From Effrenium voratum (Eukaryota > Sar > Dinophyceae > Suessiales > Symbiodiniaceae), in the NCBI GenBank assembly GCA_963377175.1, contig CAUJNA010000826.1:64501-128500 (forward strand): a DNA stretch of 64,000 bases, given 5' to 3'. How positions within the stretch are numbered: the first letter of the stretch is position 1; each line of letters opens with the position of its first letter. The notes under the pieces were generated by a model. It did no database searches, was not told where the DNA came from, and saw only the letters and a program-made list of their open reading frames with translations. Shown piece by piece: positions 50,501 through 54,108 of the stretch. Position numbers and translations under genes: made by a program.

Positions 50501-51007
50501 GGGTTTCTCTTTTCCAAGGCCGGCAAAGTAGGCATTTGCTTGTGTTTGGTTGTCAAAGGCCGTTTCATGCGATGCCATATCTAAGCAGCGGAGGTTAAAC
50601 AAATTGCAAGCTCATGGTTGGCCCCACTTGGCTTTGCAGTAACGTTGCCCTTTGCATGCAACAGAGGATCCGATCAGGTTTCGCCAACGAGCATGATGTT
50701 GGCCGCAGTTGTCGCAAGCGCCGGCAACCCTCCGGCACAGAAAGTCATCCGGGAGTACTCCTCGGAGGGAAAGAATGTCATCCCTCTCATCAAGGAGCGA
50801 GTTGCGAGCTGCGCTCTGTTCGTTTGCTAGGTCCCCCAGTAGTGCCCTTTTACCCTTTTTTGGGGGAGGGTTCCCCTACTAAAATAGACTACAGAAAAAA
50901 GGGGTACCCTTATGTGAACCTCTCTACTAAAGGACCTAGTCTGTGCACGAACCTCTCTCAGTTCCCGGCAGGAGCTGCGCGACTTCCGGAAGCGGGTGTC
51001 GGAGTGA
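19702..51007 (+). CDS. gene B: large intron-rich coiled-coil protein gene (overall span)
   Basis: At least 25 short plus-strand exons encode a Glu/Lys/Arg/Gln-rich helical protein. The last exon ends at TGA 51005-51007. Segments such as ERKRLAKLDMMA, MMQLRKQKEEEVFQQKQARL and EEQEENHLKDQAARKLAEA resemble trichoplein/MNS1-type (TPH-like) axonemal coiled coils; this is a family-level impression, not a match. The summed exons give roughly 600 residues over about 30 kb, so well over 90 percent of the span is intron. Most exons start in phase 0 directly after CAG, GAG or AAG, and many can end at AG|GC. Nested in introns are a segmental duplication, a 7.5-kb retrotransposon and methyltransferase copy 1. 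Whether the exons at 19702-21683 and the last two belong to the same gene is inference. Confidence 0.5.
20334..20391 (+). CDS. gene B candidate exon
   Basis: It follows GCAAG and encodes SALSDEAGPDAEATQLRRRG. The other two frames are less codon-biased. Borders are uncertain. Confidence 0.3.
21131..21234 (+). CDS. gene B candidate exon
   Basis: It encodes LAQSEAPQAVARLTKTRAQL and then LHEKSQAGRQGE. It has coiled-coil-like composition and G/C-ending codons. The end CAAG|GA fits a GA donor. Confidence 0.4.
21596..21683 (+). CDS. gene B candidate exon
   Basis: It follows a GAG acceptor and encodes LKARAKTWSNTLEGSRRKKA, then EEKRRGLSG. The charged helical sequence matches the later exons in style. 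Confidence 0.45.
21900..21950. repeat. TG dinucleotide repeat at the edge of the duplication
   Basis: A (TG)n/(GC) tract lies directly before unit 1. Shorter TGTGTGTG remnants precede units 2 and 3, so TG-rich sequence may have served as the recombination seam (inference). Confidence 0.85.
21943..25300. repeat. tandem segmental duplication, 1.51-kb unit, 2.2 copies
   Basis: The landmark GAGTGACAGA starts at 21951, 23460 and 24969, giving a constant period of 1509 bp. Units 1 and 2 are nearly identical with scattered substitutions and small indels. Unit 3 stops near 25300, after the shared GGAGTTTAAGTGTGT. Each unit starts with the hairpin GTGACAG...CTGTCAC, then carries short ACTCGAGACTCATCAGTTGT tandem repeats, another hairpin CCCCATTCGTGGGG, repeated GGGCGG...CGCCCTAAA motifs and a long polypyrimidine tract. 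Long ORFs on both strands of the unit are compositional. It lies in a gene B intron. Confidence 0.9.
25707..25753 (+). CDS. gene B exon
   Basis: It follows GCCAG and encodes KKFEMEELERQKALD. It ends at GATG|GTACGA, or earlier at AAG|GCCTTG. It is a typical short coiled-coil exon. Confidence 0.55.
26479..26580. mobile_element. MITE-like element, family M1, copy 2
   Basis: The ends CATGAATGTGGGTCAAAA and TTTTGACCCACAGCCGCATG are inverted repeats of each other and match the element at 4062-4172. It is about 102 bp and non-coding. Confidence 0.6.
26621..26687 (+). CDS. gene B exon
   Basis: It sits between GCGCAG and CCCAG|GTGGCC. It encodes VDAEEAKIQLDQRRATIDRL and DP. Nearly all third positions are G or C. 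It is one of the best-supported exons. Confidence 0.65.
26724..26819 (+). repeat. intron-type repeat family I2, copy 1
   Basis: It shares TACTAAAATnGACTACAGAA, then GGGTACCCTTAT and CTCTACTnnAGGACCT with 50844-50937 at roughly 80 percent identity. Both copies lie just downstream of a gene B exon. Confidence 0.7.
26948..27087. repeat. 70-bp tandem duplication
   Basis: The unit at 26948-27017 is repeated immediately at 27018-27087 with two differences (CATGGGATCC versus CATAAGATCC). It is non-coding and recent. Confidence 0.9.
27088..28030. other. intron-like stretch without a supported gene
   Basis: Short TG and CCCCCAC simple tracts occur near 27600 and 27745. GAGTGCGCA recurs between 27885 and 27965. 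No exon with both borders was found. Confidence 0.4.
28036..28121 (+). CDS. gene B candidate exon
   Basis: The frame with the best codon bias encodes APIRELSSGANKLLYEEPGR. A second frame encodes a Gln/Arg-rich helix (RAQLRRQQVAVRGARALKQQ) that fits the rest of gene B better in composition. I cannot decide between them. Confidence 0.35.
29202..29259 (+). CDS. gene B exon
   Basis: It lies between GCGCAG and AAGG|GTGAGC, a consensus donor. It encodes AVRGQIDPFTDPKAQTSLK. Confidence 0.45.
29346..30372. repeat. long compound tetranucleotide repeat block (GATA/GATC/CATA/TACTA/CACA)
   Basis: About 1 kb of shifting simple repeats: TAGA/GATA first, a GATC run at 29483-29515, CATA/CATG, ACTATACTAT, and finally CACATA and GATAGATG. 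Ile-Tyr-Ser and His-Thr-Tyr-rich ORFs on both strands are artefacts of the repeat. Confidence 0.95.
30475..30527 (+). CDS. gene B exon
   Basis: It encodes LEQIREDRFLEMEKQTL and ends at CTCG|GTGTGG. The acceptor may be CCAAG (30474) or CTCGAG (30480). It is clear coiled-coil sequence. Confidence 0.6.
30528..31934. other. intron-like stretch, no gene supported
   Basis: Short conflicting ORFs only. A weak plus-strand frame at 31005-31165 lacks codon bias. Confidence 0.4.
31935..31996 (+). CDS. gene B exon just upstream of the retrotransposon
   Basis: It follows GCCAG and encodes EKETKEELSKIAARAQKDVD. Possible donors are AAG|GACGTG or GATGG|GTCGGG. The next recognisable gene B exon is at 39814, so the retrotransposon sits in this intron. 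Confidence 0.65.
32040..32133. repeat. G-rich minisatellite, TAGGAGGCGGGGG type
   Basis: A poly-G tract with GGGGGTAGGAGGC units lies immediately upstream of the retrotransposon's 5' target-site copy. It belongs to the host flank rather than the element. Confidence 0.85.
32138..32152. repeat. target-site duplication, 5' copy
   Basis: TAAACATCACCTCTT is identical to 39623-39637. The sequence between the copies is the element. Confidence 0.85.
32170..33801 (+). pseudogene. retrotransposon N-terminal region: cytosine-5 DNA methyltransferase domain, frameshifted
   Basis: The start is the ATG at 32170. Motif I (VVHLFAGGFRGW, about 32580-32615) is the SAM-binding FAGxGG-type loop. Motif IV (ASPPCPPWSRA, about 32858-32890) carries the Pro-Cys catalytic pair. 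Motif VI-like ALECVDMLPRHPHF (about 32976-33018) and motif VIII-like GAKRLRW lie in another frame. Motif X (RLLGNSISVPHAAL, about 33565-33610) lies back in the first frame. The order and spacing are those of a Dcm/DNMT-type enzyme with a target-recognition region between VIII and X. Motif VI has ECV where ENV is usual. Frame changes near 32890 and between about 33125 and 33180 break it. In family members this domain methylates cytosine in DNA; activity here is unlikely as written. Confidence 0.75.
33802..35090 (+). pseudogene. retrotransposon linker region of unknown function, frameshifted
   Basis: Coding-like segments continue in changing frames. About 33800-34264 includes VIAVVFHANATVALLLIALR. 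About 34245-34322 ends in YAEEDLVLRLR. About 34430-34940 includes FVYDDPSEDLPVPRVTPKQL. About 34940-35086 includes VQFIIKTPAAMRLSALRFSG. I recognise no family. Codon bias stays strong throughout, so the protein was under constraint until recently. Confidence 0.55.
35091..35860 (+). pseudogene. retrotransposon endonuclease/exonuclease/phosphatase (AP-type) domain, frameshifted
   Basis: The frame at about 35130-35330 encodes LESHNIGSLHSHPEV and LCLQETRIS, which match the opening strand and catalytic Gln-Glu-Thr of AP-type endonucleases of non-LTR elements. After a frame change near 35330, LICADFQAIP takes the place of the usual GDFN motif. After another near 35770, VLLNDVAWRSLSACRLDD matches the region before the final SDH motif, which I cannot find intact. 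In relatives this domain nicks the target DNA to prime reverse transcription. Confidence 0.65.
35861..36602 (+). pseudogene. retrotransposon segment between endonuclease and reverse transcriptase
   Basis: An Arg/Leu-rich helical region spans two frames. In the second (about 36120-36600) it contains ARRLARELRLRVGQWLAAPE and RKQAAIRAWRLRIAG. Such linkers occur before the RT in many non-LTR elements. The C-run at 36609-36617 is a likely site of one frame change. Confidence 0.5.
36603..37690 (+). pseudogene. retrotransposon reverse transcriptase domain
   Basis: The main frame runs 36603-37619 and shows GLDGW near the start, LNKGDSDKPLSKRLIAVLP (finger motif), GGIKGRQSRDV, the motif B-like GIPQRCSLSILAINGI and the catalytic FIDD (about 37300-37316). 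Motif A reads GVQVDLGFPRKILRLW: the first Asp is there, but the usual residues after VDL are missing, consistent with a small in-frame deletion. Motif B has Arg where Gly is usual. After about 37530 the frame changes twice. These defects should inactivate the enzyme. Confidence 0.75.
37691..38230 (+). pseudogene. retrotransposon RT thumb/connection region
   Basis: Coding-like sequence continues in the third frame (including LWGKRPHWRHRDLLLTVVYP) to about 38030. It then continues in the first frame (DIVCGPAKFLHIHLTAIPWR). No specific domain name can be given. Confidence 0.5.
38231..39070 (+). pseudogene. retrotransposon zinc-knuckle-like motif and RNase H domain
   Basis: CRFCSWTIETLQHLVECP (about 38236-38290) matches the Cys-x2-Cys...His...Cys motif found after non-LTR RTs. 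An RNase H fold follows with its four acidic residues in place: WTDGSA (near 38475), AEIAAIVMAV (near 38602), YTDCNAAV (near 38660) and NDAADRAAK (near 38878). This is the longest intact stretch of the element. RNase H removes the RNA template during copying. Confidence 0.75.
39071..39544 (+). pseudogene. retrotransposon C-terminal domain of unknown function
   Basis: After a final frame change near 39070 the frame encodes WWSYAPRQWAAVRDFFAQAE, then VVAAQVKWARKALGVIRGRC, and stops at 39542-39544. Trp/Arg-rich and helical. No known family recognised. Confidence 0.5.
39549..39573 (+). other. 3' stem-loop of the retrotransposon
   Basis: GCCAAGG (39549-39555) pairs perfectly with CCTTGGC (39567-39573) around an 11-base loop. 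It lies between the last stop and the 3' target-site copy, where non-LTR elements without poly-A often keep an RT-recognition hairpin. The role is inferred. Confidence 0.45.
39623..39637. repeat. target-site duplication, 3' copy
   Basis: Identical to 32138-32152. A third imperfect version, TAACATCACCTTTT, lies at 39686-39699, outside the element. Confidence 0.85.
39814..39889 (+). CDS. gene B exon just downstream of the retrotransposon
   Basis: It follows TTTCAG and encodes EQLSEYKEKRFQEAPEPG. Possible donors are GAG|GCGCCG and GG|GTACAT. The preceding acceptor tract is intact, so the intron may still splice despite the insertion. Confidence 0.6.
39925..40095. repeat. degenerate tandem repeat, GGGTCAAGTTGG type
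   Basis: Four to five irregular units carry GGGTCAA followed by a T-rich stretch. Non-coding. Confidence 0.6.
40530..40597 (+). CDS. gene B exon
   Basis: It follows GTCAG and encodes VEDAMLEGELLRRKALEAVP. Donor options are GAG|GCCGTC and GG|GTGAGG. Strong codon bias. Confidence 0.65.
40950..41051 (+). CDS. gene B exon
   Basis: It follows CGCAG and ends at ATCAAG|GCAAGG, a GC donor. It encodes DLEAEREAEQKRRGMAVKAQ, then KETQKANAYLKQIK. Exactly 34 codons, one of the clearest coiled-coil exons. Confidence 0.7.
41130..41205. repeat. GTTT microsatellite
   Basis: (GTTT)n with a few interruptions, inside the intron after the exon at 41051. Confidence 0.95.
41599..41648 (+). CDS. gene B exon
   Basis: It follows GCGCGAG and encodes AEDMLRQQKEEEKIQD. 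Likely donor CAG|GACAGG. Coiled coil. Confidence 0.55.
42262..42353 (+). CDS. gene B exon
   Basis: It follows a good pyrimidine tract and TTTCAG. It encodes EYAARKEKMMQLRKQKEEEV, then FQQKQARLQP. Donors are CAG|GCGAGG or GAG|GTGTGA. The Gln/Lys/Glu run is typical of TPH-like axonemal coiled coils. Confidence 0.7.
43393..43454 (+). CDS. gene B exon
   Basis: It follows TGCCAG and encodes AARNAMIDAQAIGASGTAEP. Donor options are CAG|GCCATT and CAGG|GCCAAC. Methyltransferase copy 1 lies in the intron that starts here. Confidence 0.55.
43598..43715 (+). promoter_or_regulatory. conserved 5' leader block of methyltransferase copy 1
   Basis: GCCCAACATACCTGGAGCCTGAAAG-type sequence (split here at 20 bases: GCCCAACATACCTGGAGCCT), then GGTAAAGTTTGGCT and CTTCGTCCCGTTGACGTGGC, is kept upstream of all four copies (also 52006, 53981 and 56519). 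The frame through it is not conserved, so it is probably 5' UTR or promoter-proximal DNA. Confidence 0.55.
43716..44606 (+). CDS. SAM-dependent methyltransferase, sarcosine/dimethylglycine-type, copy 1 (nested in gene B intron)
   Basis: Intronless, 296 residues from the ATG at 43716, which has an ACCATGG context and is the first Met conserved in all copies. A second conserved Met begins MKTLVDQEA at 43779. Motif I reads VELNCNNGGGMRALV, followed by the acidic IGVDLT. The post-motif stretch DFVYSKDAWCYMPDKQKII, then RIVKPGGKVMFTDWIEG, fits class I enzymes of the SDMT/phosphoethanolamine methyltransferase group; relatives make glycine betaine, an osmolyte. The first 20 residues are hydrophobic (FVRIAVWSAVLSTLW) and could be a leader. 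It differs from the other copies at several residues (for example HMLQ for RMLE, and an N-terminal insertion), so it is the most diverged family member in its N-terminus. It lies between gene B exons at 43454 and 45158. Confidence 0.75.
   Translation: MDFVRIAVWSAVLSTLWSSHAMKTLVDQEAANADAVAKCYSGPEQNVWELVMGKQIDIGGASSTLELAQRAGVGPGMKGVELNCNNGGGMRALVRLAGVDSMIGVDLTKSVVETGMKRTEEEGLSDKIKFINKNSLENGLPDASADFVYSKDAWCYMPDKQKIIDQAARIVKPGGKVMFTDWIEGEGLSDQEAQRYLSLMTFPAIPTVKEYAHMLQKGGFEVEIAENSGRYLPAMNSYVHMLKRQSVYDAKKLLNWDDEAYNKLISDFEFMAELAQEGKIIQGMFVGRKRDVTRDL
44607..44870 (+). repeat. conserved 3' flank of methyltransferase copy 1
   Basis: It shares ACAGGCCAGGCACTTTCCGC, then CATGGCCACAATGATTTATG with the flanks of copies 2 and 3 (52985-53260 and 54970-55258). 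It probably includes the 3' UTR. No AATAAA signal is seen, as expected for dinoflagellates. Confidence 0.65.
44948..45015 (+). repeat. dispersed intron-type repeat family I3
   Basis: TTTTAAAGGGCAACCAAAAGG, shortened here to TTAAAGGGCAACCAAAAGG, then CCACCCATTCTTGTGGGTCC resembles 55287-55345 (plus), 61200-61250 (plus), 15866-15910 (plus, partial) and the inverse near 55480-55530. Non-coding. Confidence 0.5.
45158..45286 (+). CDS. gene B exon
   Basis: It follows TTTTTTAAG and encodes VLTEAKRLAEMQDNEDARVE, then GQVKAKEAG. The first 40 bases are less certain. Donors are CAG|GTGAAG, AAG|GAGGCG or GCGG|GTGACA. Confidence 0.6.
45440..46010. repeat. T/G-rich low-complexity tract (TTTG/TTGC)
   Basis: Degenerate TTTG and TTGC units fill most of the intron. 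Leu/Phe/Cys-rich ORFs across it (up to 141 codons) look membrane-like but are compositional. Confidence 0.9.
46029..46075 (+). CDS. gene B exon
   Basis: It follows GGCAG and encodes ADDERKRLAKLDMMA. It ends at CCAG|GTGCGC. Confidence 0.6.
46459..46512 (+). CDS. gene B exon
   Basis: It encodes HERRWEEDIQKSRQARG. A CAG|GCGAGG donor at 46502 is likely. The acceptor is probably ATGAG (46458). Confidence 0.5.
46788..46829 (+). CDS. gene B exon
   Basis: It encodes AQIQRKQNARSRAR with G/C-ending codons. Borders are approximate; a CCAGG|GCGCGA donor is possible. Confidence 0.4.
47155..47176. repeat. AT microsatellite
   Basis: (AT)n run inside the intron. No gene is seen from 46830 to 47574. Confidence 0.9.
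47575..47640 (+). CDS. gene B exon
   Basis: It follows GTCAG and ends at AAACAG|GCCGGA. It encodes EKAEDAETAKFLSEWCRVLD and KQ, exactly 22 codons. The frame stays open to a TAG at 47686, so it could be longer. Confidence 0.65.
47673..48035. repeat. three-copy local repeat, TTCGATAGGTAG...GGCTTGGGGATGA type
   Basis: Three related blocks lie at 47673-47751, 47873-47951 and 47961-48035. Each reads GGTTCG, then GGCTTGGGGATGA, then AACCTCTGGTCTTGAGATTCC or close variants. An I1 intron-type repeat lies between the first and second. Confidence 0.7.
47772..47850 (+). repeat. intron-type repeat family I1, copy 2
   Basis: It shares TTTAAAAGGAATCTATCACT, then ACTGGACATA and a T-rich tract ending TTTTTTCCAG with 11170-11236 and 63921-63997. 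Confidence 0.75.
48496..48553 (+). CDS. gene B exon
   Basis: It follows GCGCGAG and encodes EQEENHLKDQAARKLAE, ending at GCCGAG|GCGCCC. Strong codon bias and coiled-coil sequence. Confidence 0.65.
48630..48790. repeat. degenerate repeat, AATGATCAGGTGTT type
   Basis: Six or seven irregular units of GATCAGGTGTTACC with AAGTGAAT spacers. Non-coding. Confidence 0.7.
49235..49276 (+). CDS. gene B exon
   Basis: It follows CTGCAG and encodes VELQRRKKNEDSWG. A GAG|GACAGC donor is possible. The ORF on the following bases is weak. Confidence 0.55.
49654..49720 (+). CDS. gene B exon
   Basis: It follows CGCCAG and encodes DKDGDKVVAAHAKKVIEARS and QE. Donors are GAG|GCACGG or AAC|GTGAGC. Confidence 0.65.
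50051..50107 (+). CDS. gene B exon
   Basis: It follows GTCCAG and encodes ADTLEFHAYAEARAVLGMR, ending at AGA|GTGAGC. Exactly 19 codons with a consensus donor. Confidence 0.65.
50190..50292. mobile_element. MITE-like element, family M1, copy 3
   Basis: The ends GGGTGTGGGTCAAGAAT and ATTTTGACCCATACCCT are inverted repeats and match family M1 (4062-4172 and 26479-26580). About 100 bp. This is the most diverged copy. Confidence 0.5.
50678..50805 (+). CDS. gene B exon
   Basis: It follows ATCAG and encodes VSPTSMMLAAVVASAGNPPA, then QKVIREYSSEGKNVIPLIKE. It is less charged than the other exons, so it may begin a different C-terminal domain. Confidence 0.5.
50844..50937 (+). repeat. intron-type repeat family I2, copy 2
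   Basis: It matches 26724-26819, sharing CCCTACTAAAATAGACTACA-type sequence, then GGGGTACCCTTAT and TCTACTAAAGGACCT. It fills most of the last, short gene B intron. Confidence 0.75.
50972..51007 (+). CDS. gene B terminal exon
   Basis: It follows CGGCAG and encodes ELRDFRKRVSE, ending at TGA 51005-51007. In phase with the other exons. Confidence 0.55.
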   Translation, partial: ELRDFRKRVSE

Positions 51008-51109
51008 GGGCGGGAACACGCCGCCCTTGCGGAGCCTTCGGATCCGAGAGCGGCACTCATTCGCACTTACCGACCCGACCTGTGAGGGTGGCCTGCCGAA
51101 AGGGCGAGA

Positions 51110-51640
51110 GGTATGAAGAAGGTCATGAACAAGGGCCTTTGAAGCAGTTGGCATTGCCCAGAAGCCTTGAGCAAGAGACATTGTGCTTTGACGTTCATTG
51201 CACGACAAGGGGAACCTACTCCAGTCACCCACCAAAGTCAGAAGAATCTCCCACGGTCCTTGAGAAGAAATTATGTTTTCCGTGGCTCTTTTCAGATTGG
51301 TGGATTTGATATTCGCCCACACCGATGGGCTGCAGAGACTTGCGTTAGCGACCTGATTTTCCGGTCAATTGTGTTCGTTTGGTGTGGCGCCAAAATGACG
51401 ACCCTGTGAACAATGAGTGTGTATTCCTTTCTTGGGTTGGGGGGGGGGGGGGGAGAAGAATCTCTTCTTAGGGTTGTTGCAAAGGGACACCAAGTGATAC
51501 TAACCAACGGGCTCGGTTCCGGTCCTTGCCGCTTGGGCCGAAAGCCTGAGGTCTCACCTTCTGCATGCTGTGTAGAACTTGCAAATTGCAGGCATGGCCG
51601 AGCCATTTTGAGGCAGAAGCCCCTTGGGTGACCTTCAAGT
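51110..51640 (+). promoter_or_regulatory. upstream region of methyltransferase copy 2, shared with copy 4
   Basis: It resembles 55915-56360 in patches: GAGCAAGAGACATTGTG / GAAGCAAGAGACATGGTG, then CCGTGGCTC / CCGCGGCTC, then GGTCTCACCTTCTGCATGC / GGTCTCGCCTTCTGCATGC. It is non-coding. It is probably the ancestral promoter-bearing part of the array unit (inference). Confidence 0.5.
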
Positions 51641-52125
51641 CATGCTTCGCTTTCTTTATTTTTTCCCATGGCCGCGAAAGGCGGCCCGCCAAATCTTGGA
51701 ACCGTTGAGGGAGATGGATTCGCAGTGAGGGCTTCTTGTACCGATCGGGTGCGAAGCACCCGGGCGGTGCAGTCAGTTTCACATGGACAATGCGTGTGGA
51801 AGGAAAAAAACACCCCAGGCTTTGGACAGGGCCCAAGCCGACTGAACTTGTTTGGCACGTGGTAGCTTCTTTTTGGGTGGGAGCTTTCATGTTGGCCCCA
51901 TGGTCGACTTGGGCCGAGACCGTCCCCAAATACGGATTAGGTTGAATCAGTCCGAACGGATGCATCCGATGACATGTGTGCTCTTGCACCTCACTCCTTT
52001 TGTGCCCAACATGGCTAGAGCCTGAAAGTGACAGTCCCATCTGTTTTTTGTAAAGTTTGGCTCGAAGCTGGCTGCTTTGCCTTCGTCCCGTTGACGTGGC
52101 GCTTCGGCGTATCTGCACCTTTACC

Positions 52126-53004
52126 ATGGCTTTTGTGCGGATTGCTGCGTTCTGGACACTGTGGTGTTGTCATGCCATGAAGACTTTGGTTGACCAGGAG
52201 GCCGCCAATGCAGATGCAGTGGCCAAATGCTACAGTGGTCCGGAGCAGAACGTGTGGGAACTGGTCATGGGGAAGCAGATCGACATCGGTGGTGCATCTT
52301 CCACATTGGAGCTGGCTCAAAGGGCTGGTGTCGGACCAGGAATGAAGGGAGTTGAGCTGAATTGCAACAATGGTGGAGGAATGCGCGCCCTTGTTCGTTT
52401 GGCCGGAGTGGACTCCATGATTGGAGTGGATTTGACCAAGTCTGTGGTGGAGACGGGCAGGAAGAGGACAGAGGAGGAGGGGTTGAGTGACAAGATCAGG
52501 TTTATCAACAAGAACTCCTTGGAGAATGGACTTCCCGATGCCTCTGCCGATTTTGTGTACAGCAAGGACGCTTGGTGCTACATGCCTGACAAGCAGAAGA
52601 TCATTGACCAAGCCGCTCGCATCGTGAAGGCTGGTGGAAAAGTCATGTTCACTGACTGGATCGAGGGCGAAGGTCTCTCGGACCAGGAGGCGCAGAGATA
52701 CTTGAGCCTGATGACATTCCCTGCCATCCCAACGGTGAAGGAGTATGCGCGCATGCTGGAGAAGGGAGGCTTTGAGGTTGAGATTGCTGAGAACAGTGGC
52801 CGCTACTTACCTGCCATGAACAGCTATGTGCACATGCTGAAGAGGCAAGCAGTGTACGATGCCAAGAAATTGCTGAATTGGGATGATGAGGCCTACAACA
52901 AGTTGATCTCCGACTTTGAGTTCATGGCAAAATTGGCTCAAGAAGGCAAGATCATTCAGGGAATGTTTGTGGGCCGCAAGAGGGATGTCACTCGAGACCT
53001 GTGA
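52126..53004 (+). CDS. SAM-dependent methyltransferase, sarcosine/dimethylglycine-type, copy 2
   Basis: Intronless, 292 residues from the ATG at 52126 (ACCATGG context). It shares the N-terminal MAFVRIAAFWTLW with copies 3 and 4, motif I VELNCNNGGGMRALV, the acidic IGVDLT, FVYSKDAWCYMPDKQKIID, GGKVMFTDWIEGEGLS and the C-terminal KIIQGMFVGRKRD. In the SDMT group this fold methylates small amines to glycine betaine using SAM; the true substrate is unknown. An insert-free open frame and silent differences from copies 3 and 4 suggest it is functional. It is almost identical to copy 3 including flanks, so a duplication of about 1985 bp separates them. No leader hairpin or terminator is seen. Confidence 0.8.
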   Translation: MAFVRIAAFWTLWCCHAMKTLVDQEAANADAVAKCYSGPEQNVWELVMGKQIDIGGASSTLELAQRAGVGPGMKGVELNCNNGGGMRALVRLAGVDSMIGVDLTKSVVETGRKRTEEEGLSDKIRFINKNSLENGLPDASADFVYSKDAWCYMPDKQKIIDQAARIVKAGGKVMFTDWIEGEGLSDQEAQRYLSLMTFPAIPTVKEYARMLEKGGFEVEIAENSGRYLPAMNSYVHMLKRQAVYDAKKLLNWDDEAYNKLISDFEFMAKLAQEGKIIQGMFVGRKRDVTRDL

Positions 53005-53260
53005 GTGGTGGCACAGCAATTCCCGAACAGGCCAGGCACTTTCCGCAAAGTTCCTTGCAGCATTACATCGTGTACAGTAGCTTGAGCGTCCATGGCCACA
53101 ATGATTTATGTTCCTAGCACCTAGGATCTGTGTTGCTGGAAACTGTCAACAGAGTGAAATCAGGGAGTGCTTGATTGCATTCCCGCCTTGCGTTTCACGC
53201 GCAGTGTTGCAATGCAGCGCTAGTTTTGATGACGCTTTTCAATACGCTCTTCACTAGTTT
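52985..53260 (+). repeat. conserved 3' flank of methyltransferase copy 2
   Basis: Nearly identical to 54970-55258 until both reach ACGGCCCATG, after which they diverge. This marks the right edge of the shared unit. Confidence 0.8.
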
Positions 53261-53389
53261 ACCAGCTACGGCCCATGGACCAACACGCGCCATAAGCGCA
53301 AAAAGGGGGAGTGCGACTGTTGTCGCAAGCCCAGCTTTTGCTCTGATGGCACTTGGCAGCGTTGGGCTTGGGAGCTTCCATGTTGACCC

Positions 53390-53870
53390 GGTAGACCGCT
53401 ACATGAGCTGTGCCACGCCGCACTGGTGGAGCATGATTGTGCGCCGGCAGACCGTTGGCTGGTGTACATGGTGACAATCTAAGCCGAAAACAATTTCAGC
53501 ATGGCAGATCTTGGCCAAGTTACCAGCATGAGCGATCGATCGCCACCAGACGATACGAGGATTTGTTTGATTGCAAGCCAGTCCGATCCCAAGTGGGGCC
53601 GTACAGGCTACACATTCCAGAATTGATTCAAGGAGGGTGTCAACCCTTTCATGGGCAAGTAGAAACCACCAAAAACCCACTGGGAGCAGAACACGCGGAC
53701 AAGCACACACACACACACACACATACAACGCAAGGATACAGGGTGGTTCTTATTTCGTATTAGGAGAGTTTCATAGAATTGGTTAAGAGTGTGCGAAGCC
53801 CATGTGCATTGCGACGGATGGCACTGCATGACGGCGGGGCAGTTCCGTTCCATATTCCCTGGGGTCGCTT
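53390..53870. repeat. spacer segment S1, copy 1
   Basis: A related, degraded version lies at 59370-59770: TACACATTCCAGAATT / TACACGTTCCAGAATT, GTAGAAACCACCAAAAACCC / GTAGAAGCCACCAAACACCC, and GGCGGGGCAGTT in both. A CA microsatellite is at 53705-53724. Non-coding. Confidence 0.6.
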
Positions 53871-54108
53871 CAAAGCCTCCAAGACAAGGGATCTATGGTT
53901 TTCACCCCTTCTGCTTTGCTTACAAGTCCCGCTTCAAGTGTTGTTCAGTGTGGTGCATTTGAGGCAGACTGTGTGCTACATGGCCAACATGGCTAGAGCC
54001 TGAAAGGGACAGTCCCATCTTTTTTGTGGGGGGTAAAGTTTGGCTCAAAGCAGGCTGCTTTGCCTTCGTCCCGTTGACGTGGCGCTTCGGCGTATCTGCA
54101 CCTTTACC

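Noticed and set aside
51596..51616. Spliced-leader relic (CCGAGCCATTTTG resembling the dinoflagellate leader)
   Set aside because: One base is missing and the last third does not match. It lies 500 bp from the nearest start codon. A similar CCATTTT...GAGGCAG string occurs in an M2 element, so chance is likely.
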